NCBI GenBank assembly: GCA_934085675.1 | Contig: CAKOHH010000002.1 | Coordinates: 1 to 64,000, forward strand | Source: an uncultured Bacilli bacterium | Lineage (GTDB): Bacteria; Bacillota_I; Bacilli_A; RF39; UBA660 | Length of the DNA stretch: 64,000 nt | Direction: 5' to 3' | Shown: positions 1 to 8,598 of the stretch, piece by piece | How positions within the stretch are numbered: position 1 is the stretch's first letter | Layout: the number at the start of each line of letters is the position of its first letter | Program-made: the position numbers and the translations under genes | The notes under the pieces: generated by a model | The model's database searches: none | Told to the model about the DNA's origin: nothing | Seen by the model: the letters and a program-made list of their open reading frames with translations, nothing else

Positions 1-60
1 TTAACGCCTGTGGAGATAGTAGGTTACGAGGTCGATGAAGCAGGAAGCCCATTGGCTTAA
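1..60 (+). CDS. tnpB: C-terminal end of an IS200/IS605-family TnpB (partial)
   Basis: The first 60 bases read in frame 1 as LTPVEIVGYEVDEAGSPLA followed by TAA. This resembles the variable tail that follows the zinc ribbon in TnpB proteins of Firmicutes IS200/IS605 elements. TnpB is an RNA-guided nuclease that helps the element persist at its insertion site. Only 19 codons lie in the window, so no catalytic residues can be checked. The reading frame overlaps the hairpin RNA described next, as is usual in these elements. The identification rests on the tail wording plus the hairpin and could be wrong if the upstream sequence is not a TnpB. Confidence 0.6.
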   Translation, partial: LTPVEIVGYEVDEAGSPLA

Positions 61-77
61 GACAATGGGTAGTTCAC
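1..77 (+). ncRNA. Right-end element RNA (omega/reRNA scaffold) of the TnpB element, 3' part
   Basis: A perfect 7-bp hairpin (CCCATTG at 48-54 with CAATGGG at 63-69, 8-nt loop) is followed by TAGTTCAC ending at 77. In IS200/IS605 elements a hairpin at the right end forms the 3' part of the guide-RNA scaffold, and the guide is read from the flanking host DNA just past the element end. On that model the guide would begin near base 78. The hairpin is seen directly; its role as a guide-RNA scaffold is inferred from the family. Confidence 0.5.
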
Positions 78-120
78 ATTAAAAATTCCTATTAAATTTT
101 AAATGTATTATAAAGGCCTA

Positions 121-165
121 TCATTCCTCCTTGATATTACATAAACTACATTAGAAAGGAATGAC
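121..165 (+). promoter_or_regulatory. Possible mother-cell sigma promoter and inverted repeat before cotD
   Basis: CATAAACTA at 140-148 fits the CATAnnnTA -10 box of sigma-K type promoters and lies 24 bases before the cotD start. An 8-bp inverted repeat (TCATTCCT at 121-128, AGGAATGA at 158-165) encloses it and overlaps the Shine-Dalgarno AAAGGA. No convincing -35 element is visible, so the promoter call is tentative. Confidence 0.35.
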
Positions 166-171
166 GAGAAT

Positions 172-474
172 ATGTTAAGAAATAAAGAGTGTAATCGTGA
201 CGATTTCCAAATGAGTTATCAAAGTATGAGTGGTGATTTTTCTAACATGAGTGGGTCATGTTGTGTGAATGCTTGCAACGTATGTCCTCCTATTTGTGAA
301 TGTCCTCAAAATCAAGTATGCCATCGTGTTATCAATTATGAAGTACCACACATCATGCCATTTCATACTACTACCGTAAATCATCATGTTTATAATCATA
401 CTTATACGCCTGTTTATAGTTATTCAGAAGTAAATGAAGTGGAGCAAGTGTATCCAAATCGTTGCTGTAAATAA
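172..474 (+). CDS. cotD: CotD-like inner spore coat protein
   Basis: This 100-residue protein is rich in Cys, His, Tyr and Asn and has no membrane segment. Residues about 60-85 (VPHIMPFHTTTVNHHVYNHT) match the core of Bacillus CotD, which reads VPHI-P-HTT-VNH in the same order. It ends in a Cys-Cys-Lys tail, again like CotD. CotD is made in the mother cell and packed into the inner coat. The cysteine pairs (CC near residue 41, CPPICECP near residues 49-56) would allow cross-linking. AAAGGA lies about 11 bases before the ATG. A sigma-K-like box upstream and a hairpin terminator downstream suggest a single-gene transcript. Confidence 0.75.
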   Translation: MLRNKECNRDDFQMSYQSMSGDFSNMSGSCCVNACNVCPPICECPQNQVCHRVINYEVPHIMPFHTTTVNHHVYNHTYTPVYSYSEVNEVEQVYPNRCCK

Positions 475-480
475 AAAATT

Positions 481-515
481 AAAGGATGTTTCCTAAGGGT
501 GACATCTTTTTTTTG
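481..515 (+). terminator. Rho-independent terminator after cotD
   Basis: GATGT at 485-489 pairs with ACATC at 502-506, followed by a run of eight T. The stem is short but the T run is clean. Confidence 0.55.
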
Positions 516-522
516 ATTTTAA

Positions 523-551
523 TTGTGTTTTTAACTTGTTTTCTGTATAAT
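523..551 (+). promoter_or_regulatory. Sigma-A promoter for ftsA-ftsZ
   Basis: TTGTGT (523-528), a 17-nt spacer and TATAAT (546-551) form a good housekeeping promoter 26 bases before the ftsA start codon. Confidence 0.65.
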
Positions 552-577
552 TAGATATAGAAAATAAGGTGAGTAGA

Positions 578-1822
578 ATGCGAAAAGTCATTGCTGGATT
601 AGATATTGGCTCAAAGTACATTAAACTTGTGGTAGTTGAATTTACAAAAGGAAAAGCCAACGTTTTAGGTGTTTCATACGGGGATTCCAAAGGCGTTAAA
701 AAAGGTGTTGTAACAGATCCTAATGCTTTAATTTCTAGTTTAAGAGAAGTTTTTTCAAAATGTGAAAATATGATAGGCTTAAAAATATCTAAAGTAATTG
801 TAACGACTTTAAATGAAGATACTAAATTTTTGATGACGGAAAAAACTGTTAATATATATAATGAAGAATATGTTGTGAAAAAAAATGATATTTTAAAAGC
901 GATGCGTCTTTCTACTGAAAATAAGATTGATAAAGATAGTGAACTTGTTTCTTTAGAACCAATCAATTTTATTATAGATGACGAAAAAACTTTAAAAAAT
1001 CCTTTGAAACAAAAAGCCAAAACTTTGACGGTTAAAACGTTATTAGTCACAGTTCCTCGTAAAAATATTTATCCTATTGTAAAATGCCTTGAAAAAATAG
1101 GGGTTCAAGTAGTTGATTTTACTCTAGGGGTTATTGGCGATTATATGGCATCAGAATCTTCTTTGATGAAAGATAATGTGGGAGCTATTATTAATATTGG
1201 TGGTGATATTACTTCGGTATCTATCTTTAACAAAGGAATATTAACAAACACTAGTAATTTGTATTTAGGTGGCAATAATATTTTAAATGATTTTTCTTAT
1301 ATTTATGGCCTTACCATGAAAGATGCTGATGTTGTACGAAAAGAGCTTACTTTTGCCCATAAGAATGGGACTAGTGCGAGTGTTCATAAAGATTTTACTA
1401 ACAAAGAAGGTAAAAAAATAACGATTAGTGAATATGAAGCAAGTGAAATTGCCTCATCAAGGCTAGAAGAAATACTAAAATTAGCAAAAAAAGAAATAAA
1501 TCTCTTAACAAAAAAAGAAATTCATTATATAATGATAACGGGTGGAGTAAGCGAAATGCCACAATTTTCAATGCTTGTGGACGAAGTTTTCGGACATGAA
1601 GCCAAAATATTAAATATAAAAGAAATTGGTGTTCGAAGTAATATTTATTCTTCGGCCCTTGGTATGACAAAATACTATGATGAAAAAACGCGTTCTAGAG
1701 GAGTAGAGTTTTCCATTTGGGACGCGGAAGAAACAGAAGAATTAAGTAATGTGAATAAAAAAATAAATTTTGGTGAGAATTCTATTCTTGGCAAATTATT
1801 CGGTTATTTTTTTGATAATTAA
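578..1822 (+). CDS. ftsA: Cell division protein FtsA
   Basis: FtsA is the actin-like ATPase that tethers FtsZ to the membrane and recruits the rest of the divisome. The 414-residue product opens with the ATP-binding phosphate-1 motif ([16 protein letters not shown]), carries a second nucleotide-binding segment ([18 protein letters not shown]) near residue 210 and the adenosine motif ([10 protein letters not shown]) near residue 325. The C-terminus ends in [10 protein letters not shown], a probable amphipathic membrane-targeting helix. I place the start at ATG 578, with AAGGTGAG 6 bases upstream, rather than at GTG 569. It is followed 17 bases later by ftsZ, the usual dcw-cluster end, although the upstream division and wall genes are not here. 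Confidence 0.93.
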   Translation: MRKVIAGLDIGSKYIKLVVVEFTKGKANVLGVSYGDSKGVKKGVVTDPNALISSLREVFSKCENMIGLKISKVIVTTLNEDTKFLMTEKTVNIYNEEYVVKKNDILKAMRLSTENKIDKDSELVSLEPINFIIDDEKTLKNPLKQKAKTLTVKTLLVTVPRKNIYPIVKCLEKIGVQVVDFTLGVIGDYMASESSLMKDNVGAIINIGGDITSVSIFNKGILTNTSNLYLGGNNILNDFSYIYGLTMKDADVVRKELTFAHKNGTSASVHKDFTNKEGKKITISEYEASEIASSRLEEILKLAKKEINLLTKKEIHYIMITGGVSEMPQFSMLVDEVFGHEAKILNIKEIGVRSNIYSSALGMTKYYDEKTRSRGVEFSIWDAEETEELSNVNKKINFGENSILGKLFGYFFDN

Positions 1823-1839
1823 GGAGGGTATGGTGTATT

Positions 1840-2895
1840 ATGGACGGTAATTTAAAGATAGATCCTATTGCAAAAATAAAAGTTTTCGGTGTTGGTGGCG
1901 GTGGAAATAATGCTGTTAACCGTATGATTGAAGAAGGCGTTCAAGGAGTAGAATTTTATGTAGTCAATACAGACTTACAAGTTTTAAACGCTAGTAAAGC
2001 CAAAAATAAAATTCAAATTGGTGCTAATATCACCGGCGGAAGAGGAGCTGGTTCTAATCCAGAAGTTGGACGTGAAGCAGCCTTAGAAAGTAAAAAAGAT
2101 ATAGAACAAGCCGTTAAAGGGGCTGATATGGTCTTTGTGGCTTGTGGTCTTGGTGGTGGAACTGGTACAGGTGCTGCTCCTGTTATTGCAGAAATTGCAC
2201 AAGAAACAGGTGCTCTTACTGTTGGTATTGTAACGAAGCCATTTCGCTTTGAAGGTAAAAGAAGAATGGAACATGCTCTTTTAGGTCTTGAAGAATTAAA
2301 AAAACATGTTGATACTTTAATTATTATTCCGAATGATCGTTTAAGAGAAATTATTGATAAAACGACAACATTCCAAGATGCTTTTAAAGAAGTAGATAAT
2401 GTGTTACACCGTGGTGTTCAATCTATTTCTGATTTAATTGCTGTAACCGGAATTGTAAACTTAGACTTTGCCGATATTAAAACCGTTATGGAAAAATCTG
2501 GAACAGCCTTAATCGGTATTGGTATGGGTATCGGTGAAAATAGAGCGGTAGAAGCAGCTCGTCAAGCCGTATCAAGTGCTTTACTTGAAACAACCATTGA
2601 CGGGGCTACTGATGCAATTATAAATATAACAGGCGGGGACTCTTTAACTTTATTTGAAATTGAAGATGCCGTAGAAACTGTTAGAGAAGCTGCCAATAGT
2701 GATATCAATATTATCTTTGGGGCAATTCCAAACTCTAATTTAACAGATGAAGTTATTGTAACTGTTATAGCTACTGGTTTTGATGCTAAGGATGACAAAG
2801 AGTCTGATAGTCCAATGCCTAAGAGAAGACTAGATGATGATGATACTGCTGAATTTGATATTCCATCATTTTTAAGAAGTAAAGATAATTATTAA
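1840..2895 (+). CDS. ftsZ: Cell division GTPase FtsZ
   Basis: FtsZ is the tubulin-like GTPase that forms the division ring. The 351-residue protein has the [10 protein letters not shown] tubulin signature at residues 105-114, the N-terminal [13 protein letters not shown] loop, and the T7 synergy segment [11 protein letters not shown]. It has a short acidic linker and a clear conserved C-terminal peptide (DIPSFLRS, residues 340-347) that would bind FtsA. AAGGAGGG lies 11 bases before the ATG. It is co-transcribed with ftsA and ends in a hairpin shared with a convergent gene. Confidence 0.97.
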   Translation: MDGNLKIDPIAKIKVFGVGGGGNNAVNRMIEEGVQGVEFYVVNTDLQVLNASKAKNKIQIGANITGGRGAGSNPEVGREAALESKKDIEQAVKGADMVFVACGLGGGTGTGAAPVIAEIAQETGALTVGIVTKPFRFEGKRRMEHALLGLEELKKHVDTLIIIPNDRLREIIDKTTTFQDAFKEVDNVLHRGVQSISDLIAVTGIVNLDFADIKTVMEKSGTALIGIGMGIGENRAVEAARQAVSSALLETTIDGATDAIINITGGDSLTLFEIEDAVETVREAANSDINIIFGAIPNSNLTDEVIVTVIATGFDAKDDKESDSPMPKRRLDDDDTAEFDIPSFLRSKDNY

Positions 2896-2920
2896 GAGCA
2901 AAAGAAATTTTGTTCTTTTA
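2894..2920. terminator. Terminator between ftsZ and a convergent gene
   Basis: AAGAGCAAAA at 2894-2903 pairs with TTTTGTTCTT at 2908-2917 (one G-T wobble). A-rich and T-rich flanks make it usable on both strands. It overlaps the ftsZ stop codon and reaches the stop codon of the gene on the other strand. Confidence 0.6.
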
Positions 2921-3802
2921 TTTTGCCTTTTTCCAAATTAAAACCCCGTCTTTACTTGTGGGAATACTATAGCCTTTTATAGAATGAAACGCAAAATAAT
3001 CATTTTTAACAGTTATAATTTTTTCATCTTTAAAATAATTAGCATAGTAAGTAATAAAATAATCATAGACATAAGCCATTTGAATAAAACCACCTTTTTT
3101 AAGATGTTTACTTAACTTATGAATGGTTTGCAAATATTTTTTGATGTAATTTTCTTCAAATATTTTGCTTACTGAATCACTTATATTAGAAGTTATTATG
3201 CCATCAAATTTAAAATCTGTTAGTTCTTGTCTTAAATTAAATAAATCACCTTTAAGATAACAAATATCTTCAGGATGCAATTTATCTTTTAAATTTTCAT
3301 AACATTCTGGTTTTAAAAATTGTTGCTCTTTAGTAATGCCAGATAAAGGATTAAGATATTGATAGTAAAAGATTTTTTTTAATATTTCTTCAATCTTAAA
3401 ATTACTGTATAAATAATCAAAAAAGGTTCTTGTTTCGCTCTTTAGAAAAGGGGCTACTTTTTCGTAGATGGAGTAATTTAATAAATCTGTTTCAAAAAAT
3501 CTTAAATAATCCTCTAAGGGTAGATGTTTTACTATATTTAGTTTTAAATCTGTTACTAAAAAAGCAAGCGTATTGATATCAAAACAGGTGACATAATGTG
3601 CTCCATAAGAATAGGCATTTAAAACGTGTTCCCCACTCGCGGCCGGTAATAAGATATCTTTATCTTTCATATTAAGTAAGGAAAAATACCCTGAAATGTT
3701 TTCGGTGGTTTTTAAATAAATTTTAGAATAATCGCCAAAATCAATATTTAATTTTTGAAAATGTTCTAACATATACTTTACTTTTTCTAAGTCAAATGAC
3801 AT
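2918..3802 (-). CDS. Predicted SAM-dependent transferase, DUF3419-like
   Basis: The 294-residue protein has a Rossmann-like segment near residues 50-80 (DILLPAASGEHVLNAYSYGA, then VTCFDINTLA), in which the acidic residue after the second strand (FDIN) is typical of S-adenosylmethionine binding. A second acidic patch (KGDLFNL) and FDGIITSNISD would correspond to motifs III and IV. The layout recalls the DUF3419 family, related to the aminocarboxypropyl transferase of betaine lipid synthesis, but many class I methyltransferases look alike. There is no signal peptide. The start at 3802 has AAGGGGATGA 6-7 bases upstream. It stands alone, convergent with ftsZ. Substrate unknown. Confidence 0.5.
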   Translation of the reverse strand: MSFDLEKVKYMLEHFQKLNIDFGDYSKIYLKTTENISGYFSLLNMKDKDILLPAASGEHVLNAYSYGAHYVTCFDINTLAFLVTDLKLNIVKHLPLEDYLRFFETDLLNYSIYEKVAPFLKSETRTFFDYLYSNFKIEEILKKIFYYQYLNPLSGITKEQQFLKPECYENLKDKLHPEDICYLKGDLFNLRQELTDFKFDGIITSNISDSVSKIFEENYIKKYLQTIHKLSKHLKKGGFIQMAYVYDYFITYYANYFKDEKIITVKNDYFAFHSIKGYSIPTSKDGVLIWKKAK

Positions 3803-3941
3803 TTAAATCATCCCCTTTTTTTGTAGTTGTTATTCTAAGATAAACAAAATTATTTGACAAGTATTAATTGTTATATTTTGTCGAATGCCTTGCAATATTT
3901 TTAAAACGGCATAAAATACTTTTTGTCGCGGAGGTAAAAAT

Positions 3942-4613
3942 ATGACCAAAATATATTTTGTAATAGATGATTCTGGTAAAATTGATCAAAAAAACACTTA
4001 TTTAATTTATGGAGGATTTGTTTTTTTATCTAAAAGTTCCTTAGAGAGTTTTAAATGTCGTTACCAAAATTATGTAAACAAAATAAAAACACATTATAAA
4101 GAAGATAAAGAGATTAAAAGTAACATTTTAAAATATAAAGATCGTAAGAAGTTTTTAGAAGAATTTAAAAGCGATTACAGTTTTACTTTGGCTATTTTAA
4201 ATGAAAAATTGTATGAAGATATTAAAAAAGATGCGAAAGCCAAAGGAAGATTTATTGATTATGGTTTAAAAAGATGTATTAAAATGATTTTAAAAGATTT
4301 AATAAAAAAAGACGTAATTAAAAGAAATGATAGTTTAGAATTGGAAATCTTAATTGATAATCAAACCATTAAATCAAATGGACTTTATGATTTGGAAAAA
4401 AGTATTCAAAAAGAATTAACTAAAGGTATGAAACCTATTTTAGAGGCTAGTTATAGTCCTTTATTTAAAAATATAAAAGTTCATGTTTATTATGGAGATT
4501 CGAAAAAAAGTCTTTCAATTCAAGCCTCAGATATCTTAGCTGGATCAGTAAGAAGGAAAATGATATCTAAAGAAGAAATCACTTTTTTAGATGTTTTTTT
4601 AGAAATACCTTAA
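3942..4613 (+). CDS. DUF3800 protein, RNase H-like fold
   Basis: The 223-residue protein begins with FVIDDSG and has QASDILAGSVRRK near residue 195. A paired acidic N-terminus and a QxADxxAG-type C-terminal motif mark the DUF3800 family, predicted to have an RNase H-like nuclease fold. The two Asp residues at the N-terminus and the Asp of QASD would form the metal site. A third acidic segment (ILIDNQ) lies in between. DUF3800 genes are often found on mobile or defence islands, but here the neighbours are division and sporulation genes. GGAGG lies 8 bases before the ATG. Function not known. Confidence 0.7.
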   Translation: MTKIYFVIDDSGKIDQKNTYLIYGGFVFLSKSSLESFKCRYQNYVNKIKTHYKEDKEIKSNILKYKDRKKFLEEFKSDYSFTLAILNEKLYEDIKKDAKAKGRFIDYGLKRCIKMILKDLIKKDVIKRNDSLELEILIDNQTIKSNGLYDLEKSIQKELTKGMKPILEASYSPLFKNIKVHVYYGDSKKSLSIQASDILAGSVRRKMISKEEITFLDVFLEIP

Positions 4614-4664
4614 ATCGACAATTTTTTTTCTTTTCCTTTTTTATAATAGAATGGGTGAAACGTT

Positions 4665-5456
4665 ATGACCATATATCTTGATTTAGTCTTTTTGCTCAAT
4701 TTGTTCTTTGATTTTTTGCTTTTATTAACTGTTAATAATACCCTTAAAAGAAATGCCTCTTTAAAAAAAATCTTTTTAGGAAGTTTAGTAGGTAGTTTAA
4801 CAATTTTGCTTTTGTTTTTACCAATACCAAATACTTTTCTTTTTCTTTTTAAAATACTTGTTAGTTTTTTAATGATTGTCATTTCTTTTGGCTTAAAAGA
4901 TAAGGCTTACTTTATTGCTAATTTGACATATTTTTATATGACAAGTACCGTTTTAGGGGGCTTCATGTATTTTTTATGTCTTTCTTTAAAAGAAGAACAA
5001 ACAGGGCTTTTGTTTAGCTATCATAACATGGCGATTCCTTATCTATTTGTTGTCATAACTTCACCTTTTATGTTATATGTTTATTATAAGGAACGTAAAG
5101 AAATATCTTATTATCAAAACTTTTATGACATTAAGATATCTTTTTTAAATGGCAAAGAAAAAATCTTTCATTCTTATTTAGATACCGGAAATAAATTAAA
5201 AGATCCTGTGACTAAGAAAAAGGTTTTAGTGATTTTCTATAAAAGTTTAGAAGACATTCCTAAAGATAAAATCTGTTATGTGCCTTATAATGCTTTAAAT
5301 ACACATGGTTTGATGAAATGTTTGTTTATTAAAAAAATCGTCGTAAATGGTTTAGAAAGGAAAGATTATCTCGTGGGTATAAGTGAAGAAAAATTAATGA
5401 AAGAAGGAGTTGAGTGTATTTTAAATAATTCAGTGAGGGAGGATTTTTTATGTTAA
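4665..5456 (+). CDS. spoIIGA: Sigma-E processing peptidase SpoIIGA
   Basis: SpoIIGA is the membrane aspartic protease that removes the pro-sequence of sigma-E in the mother cell after septation. The N-terminal half (to about residue 150) contains about five hydrophobic helices; the C-terminal half is soluble and carries the catalytic YLDTGNKL motif with Asp at residue 173. The start MTIYLDLVFLLNLFFDF is typical of the family. Length (263 residues) is slightly below that of the Bacillus protein. It overlaps sigE by 7 bases, so the protease and its substrate are translationally linked. Confidence 0.92.
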   Translation: MTIYLDLVFLLNLFFDFLLLLTVNNTLKRNASLKKIFLGSLVGSLTILLLFLPIPNTFLFLFKILVSFLMIVISFGLKDKAYFIANLTYFYMTSTVLGGFMYFLCLSLKEEQTGLLFSYHNMAIPYLFVVITSPFMLYVYYKERKEISYYQNFYDIKISFLNGKEKIFHSYLDTGNKLKDPVTKKKVLVIFYKSLEDIPKDKICYVPYNALNTHGLMKCLFIKKIVVNGLERKDYLVGISEEKLMKEGVECILNNSVREDFLC

Positions 5457-6133
5457 ATAAAATTATCTTGTGGTTAAAAGAAAAATATAACGAATGCTTT
5501 TATATAGGAAGTACAGATAAACTACCCCCACCACTTGGTAAAGAAGAAGAACTAAAGTGTCTTATTGCATGTAAAAAAGGAGATATTGCAGCCAAAAATA
5601 AACTCATTGAGCATAATTTAAGACTCGTAGTTTTCTTAGCTAAGAAATATGAAAGTACGGGTTATGAAATGGAAGATTTAATTAGCATTGGTTCGATTGG
5701 ACTTATTAAAGGCATTGAAACTTATAAAATAGATAAAAATATTAAATTAGCCACTTATGCTTCTAGATGTATTTCTAATGAAATTTTAATGTATATTCGT
5801 AAAAATAAGAAAAGAAAAAAAGAAGTCTCTTTAGAAGATAGCTTGAATTATGATAATGAAGGAAATGAACTTCATTTAGAAGATGTCTTGGGCACTGAAA
5901 ATGACTTAGTAAGTGACTCTTATGAAAGAGAAGTAGAAAGAAAATGTGTGGGTGAAGAAATTAATAAATTAAAGCCGAGAGAAAAACAAATTATGGTTTT
6001 AAGATATGGTTTAAATAATAAAGAAAGTTATACTCAAAAAGAAGTGGCGGATATTTTAGGTATTAGTCAATCTTATATTTCGCGGATTGAAAAGAAAGTT
6101 ATTAAAAATATTCGTAATTTAATGAAAATATAG
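5450..6133 (+). CDS. sigE: RNA polymerase sporulation sigma factor SigE (pro-form)
   Basis: This 227-residue sigma factor directs early mother-cell transcription. The N-terminal part (about residues 1-22, ending FYIGSTDKLPPPL) is a pro-sequence like that of Bacillus pro-sigma-E, whose cleavage site lies next to YIG. Region 2 (NLRLVVFLAKKY ... IGLIKGIETY ... KLATYASRCI) and region 4 (REKQIMVLRYGL ... ISQSYISRIEKK) are intact, and LEDVLGTENDL matches region 3. Sigma-K also has these regions, but the place directly behind spoIIGA decides for sigma-E. GGAGG lies 7 bases before the ATG, inside spoIIGA. A strong terminator follows. Confidence 0.93.
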   Translation: MLNKIILWLKEKYNECFYIGSTDKLPPPLGKEEELKCLIACKKGDIAAKNKLIEHNLRLVVFLAKKYESTGYEMEDLISIGSIGLIKGIETYKIDKNIKLATYASRCISNEILMYIRKNKKRKKEVSLEDSLNYDNEGNELHLEDVLGTENDLVSDSYEREVERKCVGEEINKLKPREKQIMVLRYGLNNKESYTQKEVADILGISQSYISRIEKKVIKNIRNLMKI

Positions 6134-6161
6134 TCCTTGTATTTCTTAAAGGACTTTTTTT
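6132..6161 (+). terminator. Terminator after sigE
   Basis: AGTCCTT (6132-6138) pairs perfectly with AAGGACT (6149-6155), followed by TTTTTT. It starts inside the sigE stop codon. Confidence 0.85.
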
Positions 6162-6207
6162 ATGTTTTTCTTTTTGTTATAATTTTTTTAAGGGATGGTG
6201 TATTAAA

Positions 6208-6933
6208 GTGCAAAAAGATAATATTATTTTACTTTCTTTATTAGGAGTTGTTGTTTTTTTATTTATCATTTGTGGTGCTTTTGCTTTTAAAAAAGAAGAA
6301 AACATTTTAGAAACGGTTACCGATGCCTCTAAATTTAAAATGGAGTATGAAAGTTTAAATGGCAAAATAAATGATAAAACGAATGAAGAGTATAAGAGCG
6401 TTAATATTAGTGAAAATAATAAATTTGTGTATAAAACAGAAGAAGAAATTATTAAAATTCTAGAAAGCAAATCTGGCCTTATTTACTTTGGCTTTAAAAG
6501 TTGTCCTTGGTGTCGTAGTATGGTTGAGGTTTTAGATAAAGCTAGTCAAAATTCTAAAATAAAAAATATTTATTATTTAGATATTGAAAATATTCGGGAT
6601 CTTTTAGCGTTAGATGAAAATAATAAAGTTGTGACGGAAAAAGAAGGAAATACTAATTATTATAAAATGTTAAATCTTTTAGATGCTTATTTGGATGATT
6701 ATGTTTTAAAAGGTGAAGAAGATGTCTCAGTTAAAACAGGTGAAAAAAGACTTTATGCTCCCACTGTAATTGCCGTAGTAAATGGTGAAATCGTTGGTTT
6801 TCATGCGAAAACAGTCGATAGTCAAACTAATCCCAATGAGCCTTTAACAGAAAAACAAGAAAAAGAACTTGAAAAAATTTATACAGATTTAATAGCCAAG
6901 ACGACAGAAAATATATGTAATGAAGGATGTTAA
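6208..6933 (+). CDS. Membrane-anchored thioredoxin-like protein with CPWC motif
   Basis: Residues 5-27 form one hydrophobic segment that would act as an uncleaved signal anchor, leaving about 210 residues outside. A thioredoxin-type active site CPWC stands at residues 99-102 (FGFKSCPWCRSM), and LYAPTVIAVVNGEIVGFH supplies the cis-proline segment. About 50 residues between these parts (LDENNKVVTEKEG and onward) are an insertion relative to a minimal thioredoxin. It could serve thiol-disulfide exchange in surface proteins; the nearby surface proteins carry many paired cysteines. The start is GTG with GGGATGG upstream. The last residues are CNEGC, giving a second Cys pair. Confidence 0.65.
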   Translation: MQKDNIILLSLLGVVVFLFIICGAFAFKKEENILETVTDASKFKMEYESLNGKINDKTNEEYKSVNISENNKFVYKTEEEIIKILESKSGLIYFGFKSCPWCRSMVEVLDKASQNSKIKNIYYLDIENIRDLLALDENNKVVTEKEGNTNYYKMLNLLDAYLDDYVLKGEEDVSVKTGEKRLYAPTVIAVVNGEIVGFHAKTVDSQTNPNEPLTEKQEKELEKIYTDLIAKTTENICNEGC

Positions 6934-7063
6934 GATGAAATATTTATGATGATATAGGTAAAATATAATCATCAAATTATAAATAAGAAAATTGCGTTAG
7001 ATGAATTTTTAGCAAATGTATTATGGTAAGTATGGTTATGTTCTAGAAGCAATCTTAAAGGAA
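6934..7063 (+). pseudogene. Possible gene remnant, or non-coding gap
   Basis: This gap has no intact gene. Short pieces in shifting frames look protein-like, for instance KIALDEFLANVL and then YGKYGYVLEAILKEL two frames apart, which suggests a small decayed gene running up to the end of the convergent helicase gene. The pieces are too short to assign. It may equally be chance in AT-rich DNA. Confidence 0.2.
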
Positions 7064-8491
7064 TTATAAATTAATAATTTGTATATATTTCTTATTTTTT
7101 AAAAGTTCTCTTATAAAAATAGAGGGCTTTTTTTTATTAACAAGTAAATAAACATAGTTTTTTGTTCTTGTTAAAGCCACATAAAATAATCTTCTTTCCT
7201 CATCAAAAGGAAAAGAGGCAGATTCGCTAATAAGAGATAAAACTTTTTGCTCTTTAATTTGATTAGGAAAACCATATTTTGTATTTTCTAAATTTAAAAC
7301 AATCACATTTTCGGCTTCTAACCCTTTTGATTTATGAACGGTTAAATATTTAAATTGATATTTTTGTTTATCATAAGGATAATTAAAAATATCTTTTTCA
7401 TTTCGTCCAAGAACCATTAAAGAAGAGGTATCTAGTTTTTCTAAAAGTTTGTTTAAAACTTTAGTTTTATTGTGATAATAAACAATCACAATTGGTTTAT
7501 CTAAGTGTTTAGGGCTTGTTAATTCCTTTTTTATTTGATAAGGATTTTTCATAATAAAATTACCCGCTATTTTGATAAGTTCTTCACTATTACGATAGGT
7601 TTGGGTTAATTTATAAATCTTTGCATCTTTAAACATATCTTTAAAATTCAAAAAAAGTTTTAAATCACATCCTGAAAAGCGATAAATAGATTGATAATCA
7701 TCGCCAATAACACATAAAGAAGCATCTGTTTGTTTTAAAATTTCTAAAATTAAATCAAACCTAAGTTTCGAAGTATCCTGAAATTCATCAATTAAAATAT
7801 ATTTATAAGGAAGATTTAAATTTTTTGTTTTTAAAGTTTGTATTGCTTTTTGAATTAAATCATCAAAATCACTTTTCTTTTGCGCTTCTTTTTCACTTTC
7901 ATAAAGTAAGAAAAGAGCATAACTAATTAGTAAGAAAGATTGATGTTTATGTTCCTTTATAAGCTTAGTAAAATACTCATCATCATAATTATTAGCCTTA
8001 TAAAGTTTAATAAAAGTATGAATATCTTTTTTTAAGTCAGTTCCTATTTTTGAATGTAGAATTTTTATATCTTTTTTTATGGTAGGTCTTAAAAAGAAAG
8101 ATTTTCCTAATGAGTTTAAAAGACTTACATTTCCTAAAAATAAACTTTCAAAAAACTCATTTTCAACGTAAGAAAGAAAAGAATCATCACAAATAGAAAA
8201 AGTTTCTTCTTGTAAAATCTTTAAAGCTAGTTTGTGAAAGGTTAAAACCTCAATATTTTTACTTGTATTAACAAAAATCTTTTCTTGTAAATCTTTAACT
8301 GTTTCATTTGTAAAAGAAAGGCATAAGATTTCTTCTTCTTGACATTTTTGACTAGTAAGTAAATATTTAATTTTTCCAATTAAAGTCATGGTTTTCCCAG
8401 AACCAGCGCCAGCAATAATTAAAGAATACTTAGGATTTTCTAAGATAGGTTTCATTTGATTTTCATCTAAAGGGTAACCATTAATAATCAT
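7064..8491 (-). CDS. Short UvrD/Rep-like superfamily 1 DNA helicase
   Basis: A 475-residue ATP-dependent 3'-5' helicase by motif content: Walker A AGAGSGKT near residue 30, motif Ia LSFTNETVKDL, motif II DEFQDTS, motif III GDDYQSIYRFSGCD, motif IV-like LTQTYRNSEELI, motif V VHKSKGLEAENVIVL and motif VI ALTRTKNYVYLL. Standard UvrD/PcrA proteins are about 700 residues, so much of the 1B/2B insertions and the C-terminal tail is missing. It could act in repair or replication restart. I choose ATG 8491, which has GAGGTG 6 bases upstream, over an upstream in-frame TTG. It is divergent from tmk. Confidence 0.82.
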   Translation of the reverse strand: MIINGYPLDENQMKPILENPKYSLIIAGAGSGKTMTLIGKIKYLLTSQKCQEEEILCLSFTNETVKDLQEKIFVNTSKNIEVLTFHKLALKILQEETFSICDDSFLSYVENEFFESLFLGNVSLLNSLGKSFFLRPTIKKDIKILHSKIGTDLKKDIHTFIKLYKANNYDDEYFTKLIKEHKHQSFLLISYALFLLYESEKEAQKKSDFDDLIQKAIQTLKTKNLNLPYKYILIDEFQDTSKLRFDLILEILKQTDASLCVIGDDYQSIYRFSGCDLKLFLNFKDMFKDAKIYKLTQTYRNSEELIKIAGNFIMKNPYQIKKELTSPKHLDKPIVIVYYHNKTKVLNKLLEKLDTSSLMVLGRNEKDIFNYPYDKQKYQFKYLTVHKSKGLEAENVIVLNLENTKYGFPNQIKEQKVLSLISESASFPFDEERRLFYVALTRTKNYVYLLVNKKKPSIFIRELLKNKKYIQIINL

Positions 8492-8598
8492 AAAACACCT
8501 CACTTTCAAATACTACGTAATTTCCTTAAAGAATTATGTCGAACTATGGCTTTTTAAAAAAATATTTGATAAAATGAAAATGAAATGAAGATGATAAA

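Noticed and set aside
493..1050. Long open frame on the reverse strand inside ftsA
   Set aside because: Low-complexity Ser/Phe/Leu-rich translation, no ribosome site, fully inside a certain gene; a shadow. The same holds for reverse frames inside infB, the surface genes and yqfD.
3854..3877. Promoter TTGACA ... TATATT before the DUF3800 gene
   Set aside because: The spacer would be only 12 bases; no alternative -10 at 16-18 bases is convincing.
5450..6133. Sigma-K instead of sigma-E
   Set aside because: The gene directly follows and overlaps spoIIGA and has the sigma-E-like YIG...LPPPL junction.
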